A stretch of DNA of 59,900 nucleotides, from NCBI RefSeq assembly GCF_000281975.1, contig NZ_AKKE01000079.1:1-59900 (forward strand), written 5' to 3'. The position numbers were made by a program, and so were the translations under genes. Shown one piece after another: positions 46,031 to 55,134 of the stretch; the stretch's first letter is position 1; each line of letters opens with the position of its first letter. The stretch is from Novosphingobium sp. AP12 (GTDB taxonomy: Bacteria > Pseudomonadota > Alphaproteobacteria > Sphingomonadales > Sphingomonadaceae). Under the pieces are notes generated by a model, which did not search any database, was not told where the DNA came from, and was given only the letters and a program-made list of their open reading frames with translations.

Positions 46031-49000
46031 TCACCCCTTGCGAGCCACCGCGCTCAAACCCTTGGTCAGCTGCAGCAGACCGTTGAGCCTGCTCTTGGGA
46101 TCGCCCCACGCGCGCTGGAGCACCAGCTTGTTGTCCGGTCGCAGCTTCACGGTGCCCTGCAGGCGCTCGGCGTAGGCGATGAGCCCGGCGGGGTTGGGGA
46201 AACTGTCGTTGTGGAAGCTGACGAGCGTACCGCGCGGGCCGACGTCGATCTTGGCGATGTGCGCCTCGATGGCCTGCCGCTTGATCTGGATGAGCTGAAC
46301 GAGGTTCGCGGTCGGCTGCGGCAGGGGCCCGAAGCGGTCGATCATCTCGGCGGAGAGCGATTCGATTTCCTGCCGGCTCTCGGCATCGTTGAGGCGGCGG
46401 TACAGCGCCATGCGCACGGCGAGGTCCGGGACGTATTCCTCCGGGATCATGATCGGGGCTTCGACCGTGATCTGCGGGGACAGGCCCGAGGTGTCCTTCT
46501 CCAGTCCGACGCCGCCCGCGCGCGCGGCGAGGATCGCGTCCTCCAGCATCGACTGGTAAAGTTCGAAGCCGACTTCGCGGATGTGCCCGGATTGCTCGTC
46601 GCCCAGCAGGTTACCGGCGCCGCGAATGTCGAGGTCGTGGCTGGCGAGCTGGAAGCCGGCGCCTAGCGAGTCGAGGTCGCCGAGCACCTTGAGGCGCTTT
46701 TCGGCGACTTCCGACAGCGCCTGCCCGGCGGGCGACGTCAGGTAGGCGTAGGCGCGCAACTTGGAGCGCCCGACGCGGCCGCGCAGCTGGTAGAGCTGGG
46801 CGAGGCCGAAGCGGTCGGCGCGGTGGATGATGATCGTGTTGGCACGCGGAATGTCGAGACCCGATTCGACGATCGTGGTCGAGAGCAGGACCTCGTACTT
46901 GCCCTCATAGAAGGCGCCCATGCGCTCCTCGACCTCGCTCGGGCTCATCTGGCCGTGCGCGGCGATGCTCTTGACCTCGGGGACGTGCTTCTGCAGCCAC
47001 TCCTCGACCTCGGGCATGTCGGCGATGCGGGGGACGACGATGAAGCTCTGGCCGCCGCGATGGTGCTCGCGCAGCAGGGCCTCGCGCATCACCATGTCGT
47101 CCCATTCCATCACGTAGGTCCGCACCGCGAGGCGGTCGACCGGCGGGGTCTGGATGGTCGAGAGTTCGCGCAGGCCCGACATCGCCATCTGCAGCGTGCG
47201 CGGGATCGGCGTGGCGGTGAGCGTCAGGACGTGGACGTCGGCCCGAAGCTGCTTGAGCTTTTCCTTGTGAGTGACGCCGAAGCGCTGCTCCTCGTCGACG
47301 ATGACGAGACCCAGGTTCTTGAAGTTCACCGACTTCGAGAGGATCGCGTGGGTGCCGCAGACGACGTCCATGGTGCCCTCGGCCAGCCCGTCGCGGGTGG
47401 CCTTGGCCTCCTTCTCTGGGACGAGGCGCGAAAGGCGGCCGACGTTGAGCGGGAAGCCGGCGAAGCGCTCGGCGAACCCGGAATAGTGCTGGCGCGCGAG
47501 CAGGGTGGTCGGCGCGACGACGGCGACCTGCTGCCCGGCCATGGCAGCGACGAAGGCGGCGCGCAGGGCCACCTCGGTCTTGCCGAAACCGACGTCGCCG
47601 CAGACGAGGCGGTCCATCGGGCGGCCCGAGGCGAGATCCTCCAGCGTGTCCGCGATCGCGGCTTCCTGGTCCTCGGTCTCGGCCCAGGGGAAACGGTCGA
47701 TGAACTGGTTGAACGAGCTTTCGTCGGCCACCAGCGCCGGGGCTTCGCGCAGGGCGCGCTCGGCGGCGGTCTTCATCAGCTCGCCGGCGATTTCCTGGAT
47801 GCGGTCCTTGAGCTTCGCGCGGCGCTTCTGCCACGCCTCGCCGCCCAGCTTGTCGAGCACCGCGCCCTCGCTCTCGCTGCCGTAGCGCGAGAGGACGTCG
47901 AGGTTCTCGACCGGGATGTAGAGCTTGTCGCCGCCCGAGTAGGTCAGCATCACGCAGTCGTGCGGGCTCTGGCCCACCGGGATCGACTGCAGGCCCTCGT
48001 AGCGGCCGATGCCGTGGTCCATGTGGACGATCAGGTCGCCCGGGGTCAGCGCCGCCAGTTCGGCAAGGAAGGCGTCGCTGTCCTTCTTGCGCTTCTTGCG
48101 GCGCACGAGGCGGTCGCCGAGGATGTCCTGCTCGGTGATGACCTCGACGGAATCGTTGGAGAAGCCGGTTTCCAGCGGCAGCACCAGCGCGGCGGAGCGT
48201 CCCTGCACCGCGAGGCCGAGCGCTTCCTGCCAGGTGTCGGCAAGGCGCGGCTCGGGGCTTTCCACTTCGCCCAGGATCGAGGCGAGGCGCGCGCGGCTGC
48301 CGGTGGAGTAGGTCGCGAGGATCGCCTTGCGGCCGGACTTGGCGATGGCCTTGAGGTGCTTGGCGGCGGCCTCGTAGGCATTGTCGCCGCGGGCGCGCTC
48401 GGCGGCGAAGTCGCGGGCGTTGCGGAAGCCGAAGTCGAGGACCTTGGCGCTTTCCGGCTGGGCGAAGGGATCGGCGCGGTGGACCGGGTGGGCGGTGACG
48501 GCGAAGTCGAACTCGTCCCGGGTGAGATAGAGCGAGTCGATCGCCAGCGGGCGGTAGGAACCCGCCTTCTGGCCCGAGGTTTCTAGCCGCGCCTTGTGAT
48601 AGTCCGCGATGTCGGTGAAGCGCTCGTCCACGGCGCCCAGCGCAGGGCTGTCGATGACGATCAGGTCGTCGTCGCCGAGGTGGTCGAACAGGGTGACCAG
48701 CCGGTCCTCGAACAGCGGCAGCCAGTGCTCCATCCCGGCGAGGCGGCGGCCGTCGCTGACCGCCTGGTAGAGGGGGTCGGCGGTGGCGTTGGCGCCGAAC
48801 ATCTCGCGGTAGCGGGTGCGGAAGCGCTTGACAGTGTCGTCGTCCAGCAGGGCTTCGCTGGCGGGCAGCAGCAGGTGGTCGGGCACCGTGCCGGTCGAGC
48901 GCTGGGTGCCGGTGTCGAACAGGCGCAGCGTTTCCAGCTCGTCGCCGAAGAAGTCGAGGCGCAGGCCACCGGGGCCGTCCGGGGTATTCAGGCCAGACGG

Positions 49001-49522
49001 CACGATGTCGAAGATCGAGCCGCGCACCGCGAACTCGCCCGCGTCGATCGCGGTGTCGGTGCGCTGGTAGCCCTGGCGGCGCAGCAGCGCGATCAGGCTT
49101 TCGTGGCCCACTTCCATGCCGGGCTTGAGCAGCCGCACCGATTCGCGGATGCGGAACGGCGTGAGCACGCGCTGGAGCAGGGCGTTGGTCGTGGTGACGA
49201 GCAGCTGCGGGCCGGTGCGCTTGAGCTGCAGCCGGTGCAGCGCGGCGAGGCGCCGGGCGCTGACCGACAGGGCCGGGCTGGCGCGGTCGTAGGGCAGGCA
49301 GTCCCACGCGGGAAACTCCACCACGTCGAGCTCTGGCGCGAAGAACTGCGCGGCGTCGGCCACGCTGCGCATCGCCGCCTCGTTGTCGGCCACGAAGACG
49401 GTGCGGCCTTTTGCGGCGACGGCACGGGCGAGGTCGGCCATGACCAGCGGCTGGCTGCCACGGGTCACCGAAGCCAGCGTCAGCGGCGTCGTGGCGGAAA
49501 GGATGCGGGAAAAATCAGGCAT
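46031..49522 (-). CDS. mfd: Transcription-repair coupling factor
   Basis: This 1163-residue protein removes RNA polymerase stalled at DNA damage and recruits UvrA. Domains in order: UvrB-like N terminus (residues 1-340), the RNAP-interacting domain around [18 protein letters not shown] (about 525-545), RecG-type translocase with Walker [20 protein letters not shown] (about 638-656), DEEQRFGV near 745, [19 protein letters not shown], and [21 protein letters not shown], and a C-terminal TRCF domain. Length is normal. The upstream 430 bp hold a tandem repeat array. The start ATG at 49522 gives [10 protein letters not shown]. Confidence 0.98.
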   Translation of the reverse strand: MPDFSRILSATTPLTLASVTRGSQPLVMADLARAVAAKGRTVFVADNEAAMRSVADAAQFFAPELDVVEFPAWDCLPYDRASPALSVSARRLAALHRLQLKRTGPQLLVTTTNALLQRVLTPFRIRESVRLLKPGMEVGHESLIALLRRQGYQRTDTAIDAGEFAVRGSIFDIVPSGLNTPDGPGGLRLDFFGDELETLRLFDTGTQRSTGTVPDHLLLPASEALLDDDTVKRFRTRYREMFGANATADPLYQAVSDGRRLAGMEHWLPLFEDRLVTLFDHLGDDDLIVIDSPALGAVDERFTDIADYHKARLETSGQKAGSYRPLAIDSLYLTRDEFDFAVTAHPVHRADPFAQPESAKVLDFGFRNARDFAAERARGDNAYEAAAKHLKAIAKSGRKAILATYSTGSRARLASILGEVESPEPRLADTWQEALGLAVQGRSAALVLPLETGFSNDSVEVITEQDILGDRLVRRKKRKKDSDAFLAELAALTPGDLIVHMDHGIGRYEGLQSIPVGQSPHDCVMLTYSGGDKLYIPVENLDVLSRYGSESEGAVLDKLGGEAWQKRRAKLKDRIQEIAGELMKTAAERALREAPALVADESSFNQFIDRFPWAETEDQEAAIADTLEDLASGRPMDRLVCGDVGFGKTEVALRAAFVAAMAGQQVAVVAPTTLLARQHYSGFAERFAGFPLNVGRLSRLVPEKEAKATRDGLAEGTMDVVCGTHAILSKSVNFKNLGLVIVDEEQRFGVTHKEKLKQLRADVHVLTLTATPIPRTLQMAMSGLRELSTIQTPPVDRLAVRTYVMEWDDMVMREALLREHHRGGQSFIVVPRIADMPEVEEWLQKHVPEVKSIAAHGQMSPSEVEERMGAFYEGKYEVLLSTTIVESGLDIPRANTIIIHRADRFGLAQLYQLRGRVGRSKLRAYAYLTSPAGQALSEVAEKRLKVLGDLDSLGAGFQLASHDLDIRGAGNLLGDEQSGHIREVGFELYQSMLEDAILAARAGGVGLEKDTSGLSPQITVEAPIMIPEEYVPDLAVRMALYRRLNDAESRQEIESLSAEMIDRFGPLPQPTANLVQLIQIKRQAIEAHIAKIDVGPRGTLVSFHNDSFPNPAGLIAYAERLQGTVKLRPDNKLVLQRAWGDPKSRLNGLLQLTKGLSAVARKG

Positions 49523-49724
49523 GTCGGGGATGAGGGCGAGATATGCGGTAGTTGCCGCAAATTCAATCGCCTTGGTGGCCGCAGCGGCGGCGAATCCGTT
49601 TTCCTACAGCGCGGGCTGCGCGGTACTCCGGAAAGGAATGCGGCAAGGGTGCGGAAGGAGAGCGGTGATGGGGATCGTGGAAACACCGGATATCGCCTCG
49701 CGTGGCGGGGCAAGTCCAACCTGG

Positions 49725-49871
49725 AAGGCGCCAGGTGCGCGGTGCAAGGCGACACTTTCAGCGCACAAGGCGACGCTTTCAGCGCACAAGGCGACAGGTG
49801 CAACTCTGCAAACAGGCATTTGCAGACGCAAGGCGACACTTTTGCCGCACAAGGCGACAGTTTTTGGGCCA
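49725..49871 (+). repeat. Seven-unit direct repeat array in exact 21-bp phase
   Basis: Units start at 49725, 49746, 49767, 49788, 49809, 49830 and 49851. AAGGCGAC opens the units at 49746, 49767, 49788, 49830 and 49851; the first reads AAGGCGCC and the fifth (49809) is strongly diverged but keeps the phase. The second and third units are identical except one base. Each unit is two helical turns. An inverted copy of the core (CCTGTCGCCT) lies at 49913-49922. The array lies upstream of mfd and downstream of sdhE on their strand. Confidence 0.85.
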
Positions 49872-49893
49872 AGACGCGGAGTTTCGCCTCTGG

Positions 49894-49911
49894 ACCGTGT
49901 AAACCGTGTAA
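49894..49911 (+). repeat. ACCGTGTAA tandem repeat
   Basis: Two perfect contiguous 9-bp copies (49894-49902 and 49903-49911), just beyond the 21-bp array and before its inverted core copy. The run is AT-richer than its surroundings. Confidence 0.7.
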
Positions 49912-49948
49912 ACCTGTCGCCTCGCAGGACGGACAGATCCGCCGCCGG

Positions 49949-50221
49949 TCAGTCCCTCGGAATCACCACGTAATCCAGCTTCATCATGCGCTCGATCAGG
50001 GGGCCGCGGTATTCTTCGGGGATGCTCAGGGTGCCGAGCGCCCAGCCCATGATGTCTACGTCTTCCTCGTCGATCATGCGCTCGAACAGGACGATGTCGT
50101 CCTCGGACCATTCGGCATGGAAGCGGTCGAAGAAGCAGCCGATCATGTAGTCGGCCTCGCGGGTGCCGCGGTGCCAGGCGCGGAACTTGAGGCGGGCGAG
50201 GCGAGGCGAGAGTTCGGTCAT
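49949..50221 (-). CDS. sdhE: FAD assembly factor SdhE (succinate dehydrogenase assembly factor 2)
   Basis: This 90-residue helical protein delivers FAD to SdhA. The conserved LKFRAWHRGTREADYMIGCFFDRF holds the RGxxE flavinylation motif (near residue 16-20), followed by WSEDDIVLFERMIDEEDVDIMGWALG. The ATG at 50221 begins MTELSPRLARLKF, the family start. The usual recG-sdhE-mfd neighbourhood is kept except for an inserted host-attachment-type gene between recG and sdhE. Confidence 0.94.
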   Translation of the reverse strand: MTELSPRLARLKFRAWHRGTREADYMIGCFFDRFHAEWSEDDIVLFERMIDEEDVDIMGWALGTLSIPEEYRGPLIERMMKLDYVVIPRD

Positions 50222-50267
50222 GACCGCGCCGTTACAGCGCGGCGCGGTCATGGGCAACAGGTCGCGC

Positions 50268-50690
50268 TCAGCTATGCAGGACGCGGATGATCTCCTGCGC
50301 AGGCCGGCCGGTGAGGTTCTTGGGGACCTCGGCGACGAGCACGTCCTTGAGCTGCTTGTGATAATGGCGCCGCATCTCGCCCAGCGAGCGCGGATCGGCG
50401 ACCACGACGAGCTGCTCGATGTCGCGGGAGAGGACCTGCTGGTTGAGCCAGCCCGCCACCGCCGCGACGTGCGCGCTTTCGTCGAGCGCATCGTTGCTGC
50501 CATCCCCGGTGCGCGCGGAGTGGCGGGTCGGCCCGTCCAGGCGGCGCGAGCCGGCGCTGAAATTGGTCGCCTCGAGGTCGGGCACGTCCACCGCAGTCAG
50601 CCGGGGCTCGGCTTCCATGCCCGAGTTGCGGTAGAGCTCGAAGTTCTCTCCGTCGACGATCGCGAACACGGTTCCGTGCGGCAAGAGCAT
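50268..50690 (-). CDS. Host attachment/baeRF-type protein
   Basis: This 140-residue protein resembles the Host_attach (baeRF family 12) group: MLLPHGTVFAIVDGENFELYRNSG, a middle SAGSRRLDGPTRHSA, then LSRDIEQLVVVADPRSLGEMRRHYHKQLKDVLVAEVPKNLTGRPAQEI. This family is related to eRF1-like domains and is named from a role in Agrobacterium attachment; the true function is unclear. The ATG at 50690 follows AAGGAG at good distance; a start at 50705 is possible. It lies 46 bp before sdhE on the same strand and is divergent from recG. Confidence 0.82.
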   Translation of the reverse strand: MLLPHGTVFAIVDGENFELYRNSGMEAEPRLTAVDVPDLEATNFSAGSRRLDGPTRHSARTGDGSNDALDESAHVAAVAGWLNQQVLSRDIEQLVVVADPRSLGEMRRHYHKQLKDVLVAEVPKNLTGRPAQEIIRVLHS

Positions 50691-50804
50691 GGGCTTCTCC
50701 TTCATTGCATGCCCAACGCCAACGGAGCTGTGGGCAACTCGGTTCCGGCAAAGCGCCGCCGTGTCTGGCGAAACGGTGCGCACTCGCGCTAAGAGGCGAA
50801 GGTA

Positions 50805-52862
50805 ATGCGGCCCGAAGCACTCAATTCCCTTTTCGTCGAAGTCGAGGCGCTGGAAGGCGTCGGCCCCAAGCTGCGCAAGCCGCTGGAAAAGCTAGGGCTT
50901 ACCCGTATCCGGGACCTGGCCTATCACCTGCCCGACCGGTTCGTGGAGCGCCGGGCCATCGCCAACCTCGACGAGGCGAGCGTGGGCGAGAATGTCATCA
51001 TCGCGCTGACGCCGCGCGAACACCGCTCCCCCAGCGGGCGCGGGCCGTTCCGTGTGCTGGCGGAGGACGCGGTGGGCAATGTCTGCACGCTGACCTACTT
51101 CGGCCGGGCATCGTATTCCGCCAAGAAGCAGCTGCCGGTGGGCGAACTGCGCTGGGTGGCCGGGCGGATCGACCAGTACGGCCAGATGCTCCAGATCGTG
51201 CATCCCGAGCACGTATCGGAAGATTCCTCCGCGCCGATCGGCCAGCTTTGCGAGGCCGTCTATCCGCTTTCCGAAGGACTGACGCAGGGCCGCGTCGGTT
51301 CGCTGGTCGGACAGGCGCTGAAGGGCCTGCCCGAGCTTCCCGAGTGGATCGAGCCCGGCCTCATGGCCAAGATGGGTTGGCCCGTATGGCGAGAGGCGCT
51401 GACCGAGGTGCACCGCGCGGTCCACGCGCCCGCGCGCGACCGGCTGGCCTACGACGAACTCCTCGCCAACGCGCTGGCGCTGATGCTGGTGCGCGAGAGC
51501 AACCGCGCGCAGCGGGGCACGCCGCTGATTGGCGACGGATCGCTGCGGGCTAAGCTGCGGCTGCCCTTCGCCCTGACCGGCGCGCAGGTCCGCTCGATCG
51601 GCGAGGTCGAGGGTGATCTCGCGCAGGCCTCGCCGATGCTGCGGCTGCTGCAGGGCGACGTCGGCTCGGGCAAGACGGTGGTGGCGCTGTCCTCGATGCT
51701 GATCGCGGTGGAGGCAGGGGCACAGGCGGCGCTCCTGGCGCCAACCGAAATCCTCGCCCGCCAGCACTATGATACGCTGTCGCGGATGTTGCAGGGCACC
51801 GGCGTCGAGATCGCGCTCCTGACCGGGCGCGACAAGGGCAAGGCGCGCGAGGCGATCCTGATGGGGCTTCTGGACGGGTCGATCCAGATCGTGGTCGGCA
51901 CCCACGCGATCTTCCAGGATGCGGTGGCCTACCGCAATCTCGCGCTGGTTGTAATCGACGAGCAGCACCGCTTCGGCGTCGGACAGCGGCTCATGCTCAC
52001 GCGCAAGGGCCGCCGGGTGCCGCATACGCTGGCGATGACCGCGACGCCGATCCCGCGCACGCTGACGCTGGCGCAGTACGGCGAGATGGAAGTCTCCAAG
52101 CTCGACGAACTGCCACCGGGACGCCAGGCGATCGACACCCGGGTCGTCGCAGTCGAGCGGATGGACGATGTTGCCGGTGCACTCGCCCGGCACATCGCGA
52201 CCGGGCAGCAGGCCTATTGGGTTTGCCCGATGGTCAACGAGAACGAGAACGACGACCTCGCCGCCGCCGAGGCGCGCTACGCGGCGCTTAAGGAGCGCTT
52301 CGGCGATACCGTGGCGCTCGTCCACGGCCAGCTTCGCCCGGAGGCAAAGGACGCGGCGATGGAGCGGTTCGCGCGCGGAGAGGCGAGCCTTCTGGTCGCG
52401 ACCACGGTGATCGAGGTCGGCGTCGACGTGCCCAACGCCACGCTGATGGTGATCGAGCAGGCCGAGCGATTCGGCCTCGCCCAGCTGCACCAGCTGCGCG
52501 GGCGTGTCGGGCGCGGGGCGGAGAAATCGACGTGCCTGCTGCTGCGCGGCGGCCAGCTTTCCGAAACCGCGCGGCAAAGGCTGGCACTGATGCGCGAAAC
52601 TCAGGACGGCTTCCGGCTTGCGGAGGAGGACCTGCTCTTGCGCGGCGGCGGCGAACTGCTCGGCACCCGGCAGTCGGGCGACACGCCGTTCCGCATCGCC
52701 AGCTTGGAGCAGATCAGCAAGCTTCTCCCGCTGGCTCACGACGACGCGCGCCTGCTGATCGAGCGAGACGGCGGGCTGGCGGGCCCAAGGGGCGAGGCGG
52801 CGCGGCTGCTGCTCTACCTGTTCGAGCGGGACTGGGGGGTTCAGCTACTCCGCTCGGGCTGA
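50805..52862 (+). CDS. recG: ATP-dependent DNA helicase RecG
   Basis: This 685-residue branched-DNA helicase remodels stalled replication forks and Holliday junctions. It has an N-terminal wedge/OB domain (residues 1-230), Walker A LLQGDVGSGKTVVALSSM (about 282-299), VVIDEQHRFGVGQRL (about 382-396), [17 protein letters not shown], and [22 protein letters not shown] near residue 550, plus RLAEEDLLLRGGGELLGTRQSG. Length is typical. The start ATG at 50805 is preceded by GAGGCGAAGGTA. It is transcribed away from the sdhE/mfd cluster. Confidence 0.98.
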   Translation: MRPEALNSLFVEVEALEGVGPKLRKPLEKLGLTRIRDLAYHLPDRFVERRAIANLDEASVGENVIIALTPREHRSPSGRGPFRVLAEDAVGNVCTLTYFGRASYSAKKQLPVGELRWVAGRIDQYGQMLQIVHPEHVSEDSSAPIGQLCEAVYPLSEGLTQGRVGSLVGQALKGLPELPEWIEPGLMAKMGWPVWREALTEVHRAVHAPARDRLAYDELLANALALMLVRESNRAQRGTPLIGDGSLRAKLRLPFALTGAQVRSIGEVEGDLAQASPMLRLLQGDVGSGKTVVALSSMLIAVEAGAQAALLAPTEILARQHYDTLSRMLQGTGVEIALLTGRDKGKAREAILMGLLDGSIQIVVGTHAIFQDAVAYRNLALVVIDEQHRFGVGQRLMLTRKGRRVPHTLAMTATPIPRTLTLAQYGEMEVSKLDELPPGRQAIDTRVVAVERMDDVAGALARHIATGQQAYWVCPMVNENENDDLAAAEARYAALKERFGDTVALVHGQLRPEAKDAAMERFARGEASLLVATTVIEVGVDVPNATLMVIEQAERFGLAQLHQLRGRVGRGAEKSTCLLLRGGQLSETARQRLALMRETQDGFRLAEEDLLLRGGGELLGTRQSGDTPFRIASLEQISKLLPLAHDDARLLIERDGGLAGPRGEAARLLLYLFERDWGVQLLRSG

Positions 52863-52892
52863 TACCGATCGCATCGCCGATCTCGGTAATGC

Positions 52893-52901
52893 GGTTTGAC
52901 C
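52893..52901 (+). promoter_or_regulatory. GGT-N3-ACC site, distal copy before the GntR gene
   Basis: GGTTTGACC matches the GGT-N3-ACC core bound by FCD-type GntR regulators such as PdhR or LldR. It lies 103 bp before the gntR start. Confidence 0.35.
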
Positions 52902-52970
52902 AATGACGACGGCGCACTTGCGCGGGCAACCGTGCAGATGATACCAAATGCGCCACATAAGATCATAAAT

Positions 52971-52981
52971 CGGTCAGACCG
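52971..52981 (+). promoter_or_regulatory. GGT-N3-ACC palindrome, proximal copy before the GntR gene
   Basis: CGGTCAGACCG is a perfect 11-bp palindrome with the same GGT-N3-ACC core, ending just before the GGGAG ribosome site of the regulator gene. Binding here would block its transcription or translation, as in autoregulation. Confidence 0.45.
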
Positions 52982-52995
52982 CAGGGAGAGTGGCA

Positions 52996-53790
52996 ATGAA
53001 CCGGGAACAGGGGACGGCCCAGTGCGCCGGGCAGGACGAATCGCATGCGCCGAGGCTCTATCGCAGGGTCGCCGCGCAGCTGATGGATGAGGTGCGGGCA
53101 GGGCGCTATCCGGTCGGCGCGCGGATGCCGGCGGAACGCGAACTCGCGGTCCAGATGGGTGTCAGCCGCCCGATCGTGCGCGAGGCACTGCTGGCGTTGG
53201 AAGTCATGGGCATCGTCGAAGTGAAGCTGGGCTCGGGCGCTTACGTCCTGCGCTCGCCCGAGGACGAGCCCGTCGCAATCGACGCCTCAGAGGTCACGCC
53301 GATCGAACTGGCGCAGGCCCGCCTGATCTTCGAGGGCGAAGCCGCCTCCCTGGCGGCGGTGAACATCGCCGAGGAGGAACTCGCGCTGATGGACCAGGCC
53401 GTCGCCGACATGAATCGCGAGGACGGGACGTTTGAGGACTGGCAGGCGGCACTGACGCTGTTCCACCTCACCATGGCCAAGGCCACGCGCAACGTCGCGG
53501 TGGAGCGCGGGGTGCGCGACCTGTGGGACATGCGCTCGCGCTCGCCCGAATGCCGCCGGATGCTGGAGGAAGCGCGCAACTACAATTACCGCTACAGCCT
53601 GGAGCAGCACGTCGAGATACTGGCGGCGCTGAGGGCCCACGACGCCGAGCGCGCCAGGGCGGCGGTGCGGATGCACCTGCAAGGCTCGATCAACCATGTG
53701 CTGATGGCGCTGGAGGAGCGAGCGGTCGCCGATGCCCGGGCGCGGGTGGCGGAAATCCGCTCGCGTTATTCCACCGATGGTAAGCGCTGA
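52996..53790 (+). CDS. GntR family regulator, FadR/FCD subfamily
   Basis: This 264-residue regulator has an N-terminal winged helix (RLYRRVAAQLMDEVRAGRYPVGARMPAERELAVQMGVSRPIVREALLALEVMGIVEVK, about 20-80) and a C-terminal FCD helical ligand domain with the metal-type residues in ELAQARLIFEGEAAS, LFHLTMAKAT and SLEQHVEILAALRAHD (a His/Asp/His set). The effector may be a carboxylate such as a hexuronate or oxo-acid. The ATG at 52996 is preceded by GGGAG at 52984-52988; a GTG at 52990 is possible. Two GGT-N3-ACC operator-like sites precede it. Confidence 0.93.
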   Translation: MNREQGTAQCAGQDESHAPRLYRRVAAQLMDEVRAGRYPVGARMPAERELAVQMGVSRPIVREALLALEVMGIVEVKLGSGAYVLRSPEDEPVAIDASEVTPIELAQARLIFEGEAASLAAVNIAEEELALMDQAVADMNREDGTFEDWQAALTLFHLTMAKATRNVAVERGVRDLWDMRSRSPECRRMLEEARNYNYRYSLEQHVEILAALRAHDAERARAAVRMHLQGSINHVLMALEERAVADARARVAEIRSRYSTDGKR

Positions 53791-53796
53791 AACGAC

Positions 53797-53826
53797 AAAG
53801 GGCGCGTCCCGAAAGACGCGCCCTTT
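53797..53826 (+). terminator. Terminator after the GntR gene
   Basis: AAAGGGCGCGTC and GACGCGCCCTTT form a perfect 12-bp stem with a CCGAAA loop. The T run is short, but the stem is strong; it lies 7 bp after the stop and in front of the tRNA-Pro 3' end. Confidence 0.75.
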
Positions 53827-53835
53827 GCGAATAAA

Positions 53836-53912
53836 TGGTCGGGGAAAGAGGATTCGAACCTCCGGCCCCTGCCTCCCGAAGACAGTGCTCTACCAGGCTG
53901 AGCTATTCCCCG
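53836..53912 (-). tRNA. tRNA-Pro (anticodon CGG)
   Basis: On the minus strand: acceptor CGGGGAA/TTCCCCG, anticodon loop TTCGGGA with CGG, T loop TTCGAAT, discriminator A and encoded CCA; 77 bases. Confidence 0.95.
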
Positions 53913-54075
53913 ACCGGAGGGCGATCCGAAGACCGCCCGGGGCAGGAGCGCGCCTATATAGGGCGACTCCGGGGGTGGCAAGGGGGCTTTGTGGAATTAA
54001 TTGAGAGGGGTGAAGAATGCGCGGAAATGGGGGTGCCCGCTTCCCATGCCGGGCTCGCATAGGTAGGTTTTGCGC

Positions 54076-55041
54076 ATGACGACCACCACTCTTCGCCCCG
54101 ATCCCGCCCCCGCCGCCGTGACACCGCACTGGGAGCACCAATACCTCGATCTCATGCGCCGGATATGGACGCAGGGCGACGAGCGGGTCGACCGTACCGG
54201 CGTCGGCACCCGCGCCCTGTTCGGAGAGACGATCCGGTTCGACCTGTCGGGCGGGGCGATGCCGCTGCTCACCACCAAGCGCGTCTACTGGAAGACCGCA
54301 ACGCGCGAGATGCTGTGGTTCCTCACGGGCGACACCAATATCCGCAAGCTCTGTGCGCAGGGCGTGGAAATCTGGACCGACTGGCCGCTCGACCGCTACC
54401 GCCGCGAGACCGGCGAGGCGATCGAGCGCAAGGACTTCTCCGCAAGGATCGTCGCCGATGAGGCCTTCGCGCTCGAATGGGGGGACCTTGGTCCGGTCTA
54501 CGGCAAGCAGTGGGTGGATTGGCCGACCTACGAGCCGGCGGGCGAAGGCCTGTTCAGGAACGGCCCCGGCATCAACCAGGTCGCGCAGGTGGTCGAGAGC
54601 CTCAAGGCCAACCCCGGCAGCCGCCGTCACATCATCGAGGGCTGGAACGTCGCCGAGCTCGATTCGATGGCGTTGCCGCCCTGCCACAAGACCTATCAGT
54701 TCCATGTATCGGGGGGACGGCTGTCATGCCTGCTGTACCAGCGCAGCTGCGACCTCGGCCTTGGCTTCGCGTTCAACATGTGGTCACTGGCGCTGCTGAC
54801 GCGGATGCTGGCGCAGCAATGCAACCTCGAGCCGGGTGAGGCCGTTTGGACAGGCGGTGATGTCCACCTCTACCTCAACCATGCGGCGCTGGTCGAAGAA
54901 CAGCTGTCGCGCGACCCTTCCGGAGAAGCCCGGATGACGATCCTGCGGCGTCCCGAATCGATGTTCGATTATCGGATCGAGGACTTCGACGTGACCGGAT
55001 ATGCCCCTCAGGCGCATATCGCCGCGCCGGTTGCAGTCTGA
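54076..55041 (+). CDS. thyA: Thymidylate synthase
   Basis: This 321-residue enzyme methylates dUMP to dTMP with methylenetetrahydrofolate. The motifs RVDRTGVGTRALFGETIRFDL, the Arg/Trp region WFLTGDTNIRKL, the nucleophile Cys in ALPPCHKTYQFHV (Cys near residue 203), RSCDLGLGFAFN and HLYLNHA are intact. The length (longer than the 264 of E. coli) reflects the known insert (WTDWPLDRYRRETGEAIERKDF region). The ATG at 54076 follows AGGTAGG; an upstream TTG is not needed. It stands alone between tRNA-Pro and the bkd operon; no dihydrofolate reductase gene is visible. Confidence 0.97.
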   Translation: MTTTTLRPDPAPAAVTPHWEHQYLDLMRRIWTQGDERVDRTGVGTRALFGETIRFDLSGGAMPLLTTKRVYWKTATREMLWFLTGDTNIRKLCAQGVEIWTDWPLDRYRRETGEAIERKDFSARIVADEAFALEWGDLGPVYGKQWVDWPTYEPAGEGLFRNGPGINQVAQVVESLKANPGSRRHIIEGWNVAELDSMALPPCHKTYQFHVSGGRLSCLLYQRSCDLGLGFAFNMWSLALLTRMLAQQCNLEPGEAVWTGGDVHLYLNHAALVEEQLSRDPSGEARMTILRRPESMFDYRIEDFDVTGYAPQAHIAAPVAV

Positions 55042-55042
55042 T

Positions 55043-55070
55043 TTGACATTACCGAGAGTTGAAATATTAT
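55043..55070 (+). promoter_or_regulatory. Sigma-70 promoter of the bkd operon
   Basis: TTGACA (55043-55048), 16 bases, then TATTAT (55065-55070), which is near-consensus. It begins two bases after the thyA stop. The E1-alpha ATG is at 55135. It is the clearest housekeeping promoter in the window. Confidence 0.75.
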
Positions 55071-55134
55071 GACCCTACCGTAGAATTTTGATACTCAAGG
55101 TTCTCGCGGCCGCACACTGGCGGGAGAGCGTGAA

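Noticed and set aside
49725..49871. The array as a CRISPR
   Set aside because: Units are contiguous at 21 bp with no unique spacers, and no cas gene is present.
49480..49872. Minus-strand frames through the 21-bp array encoding 7-residue repeats such as VSPCALK
   Set aside because: A 21-bp repeat gives a heptapeptide repeat in any open frame. No ribosome site or signal supports translation, and the frame runs into the mfd start.
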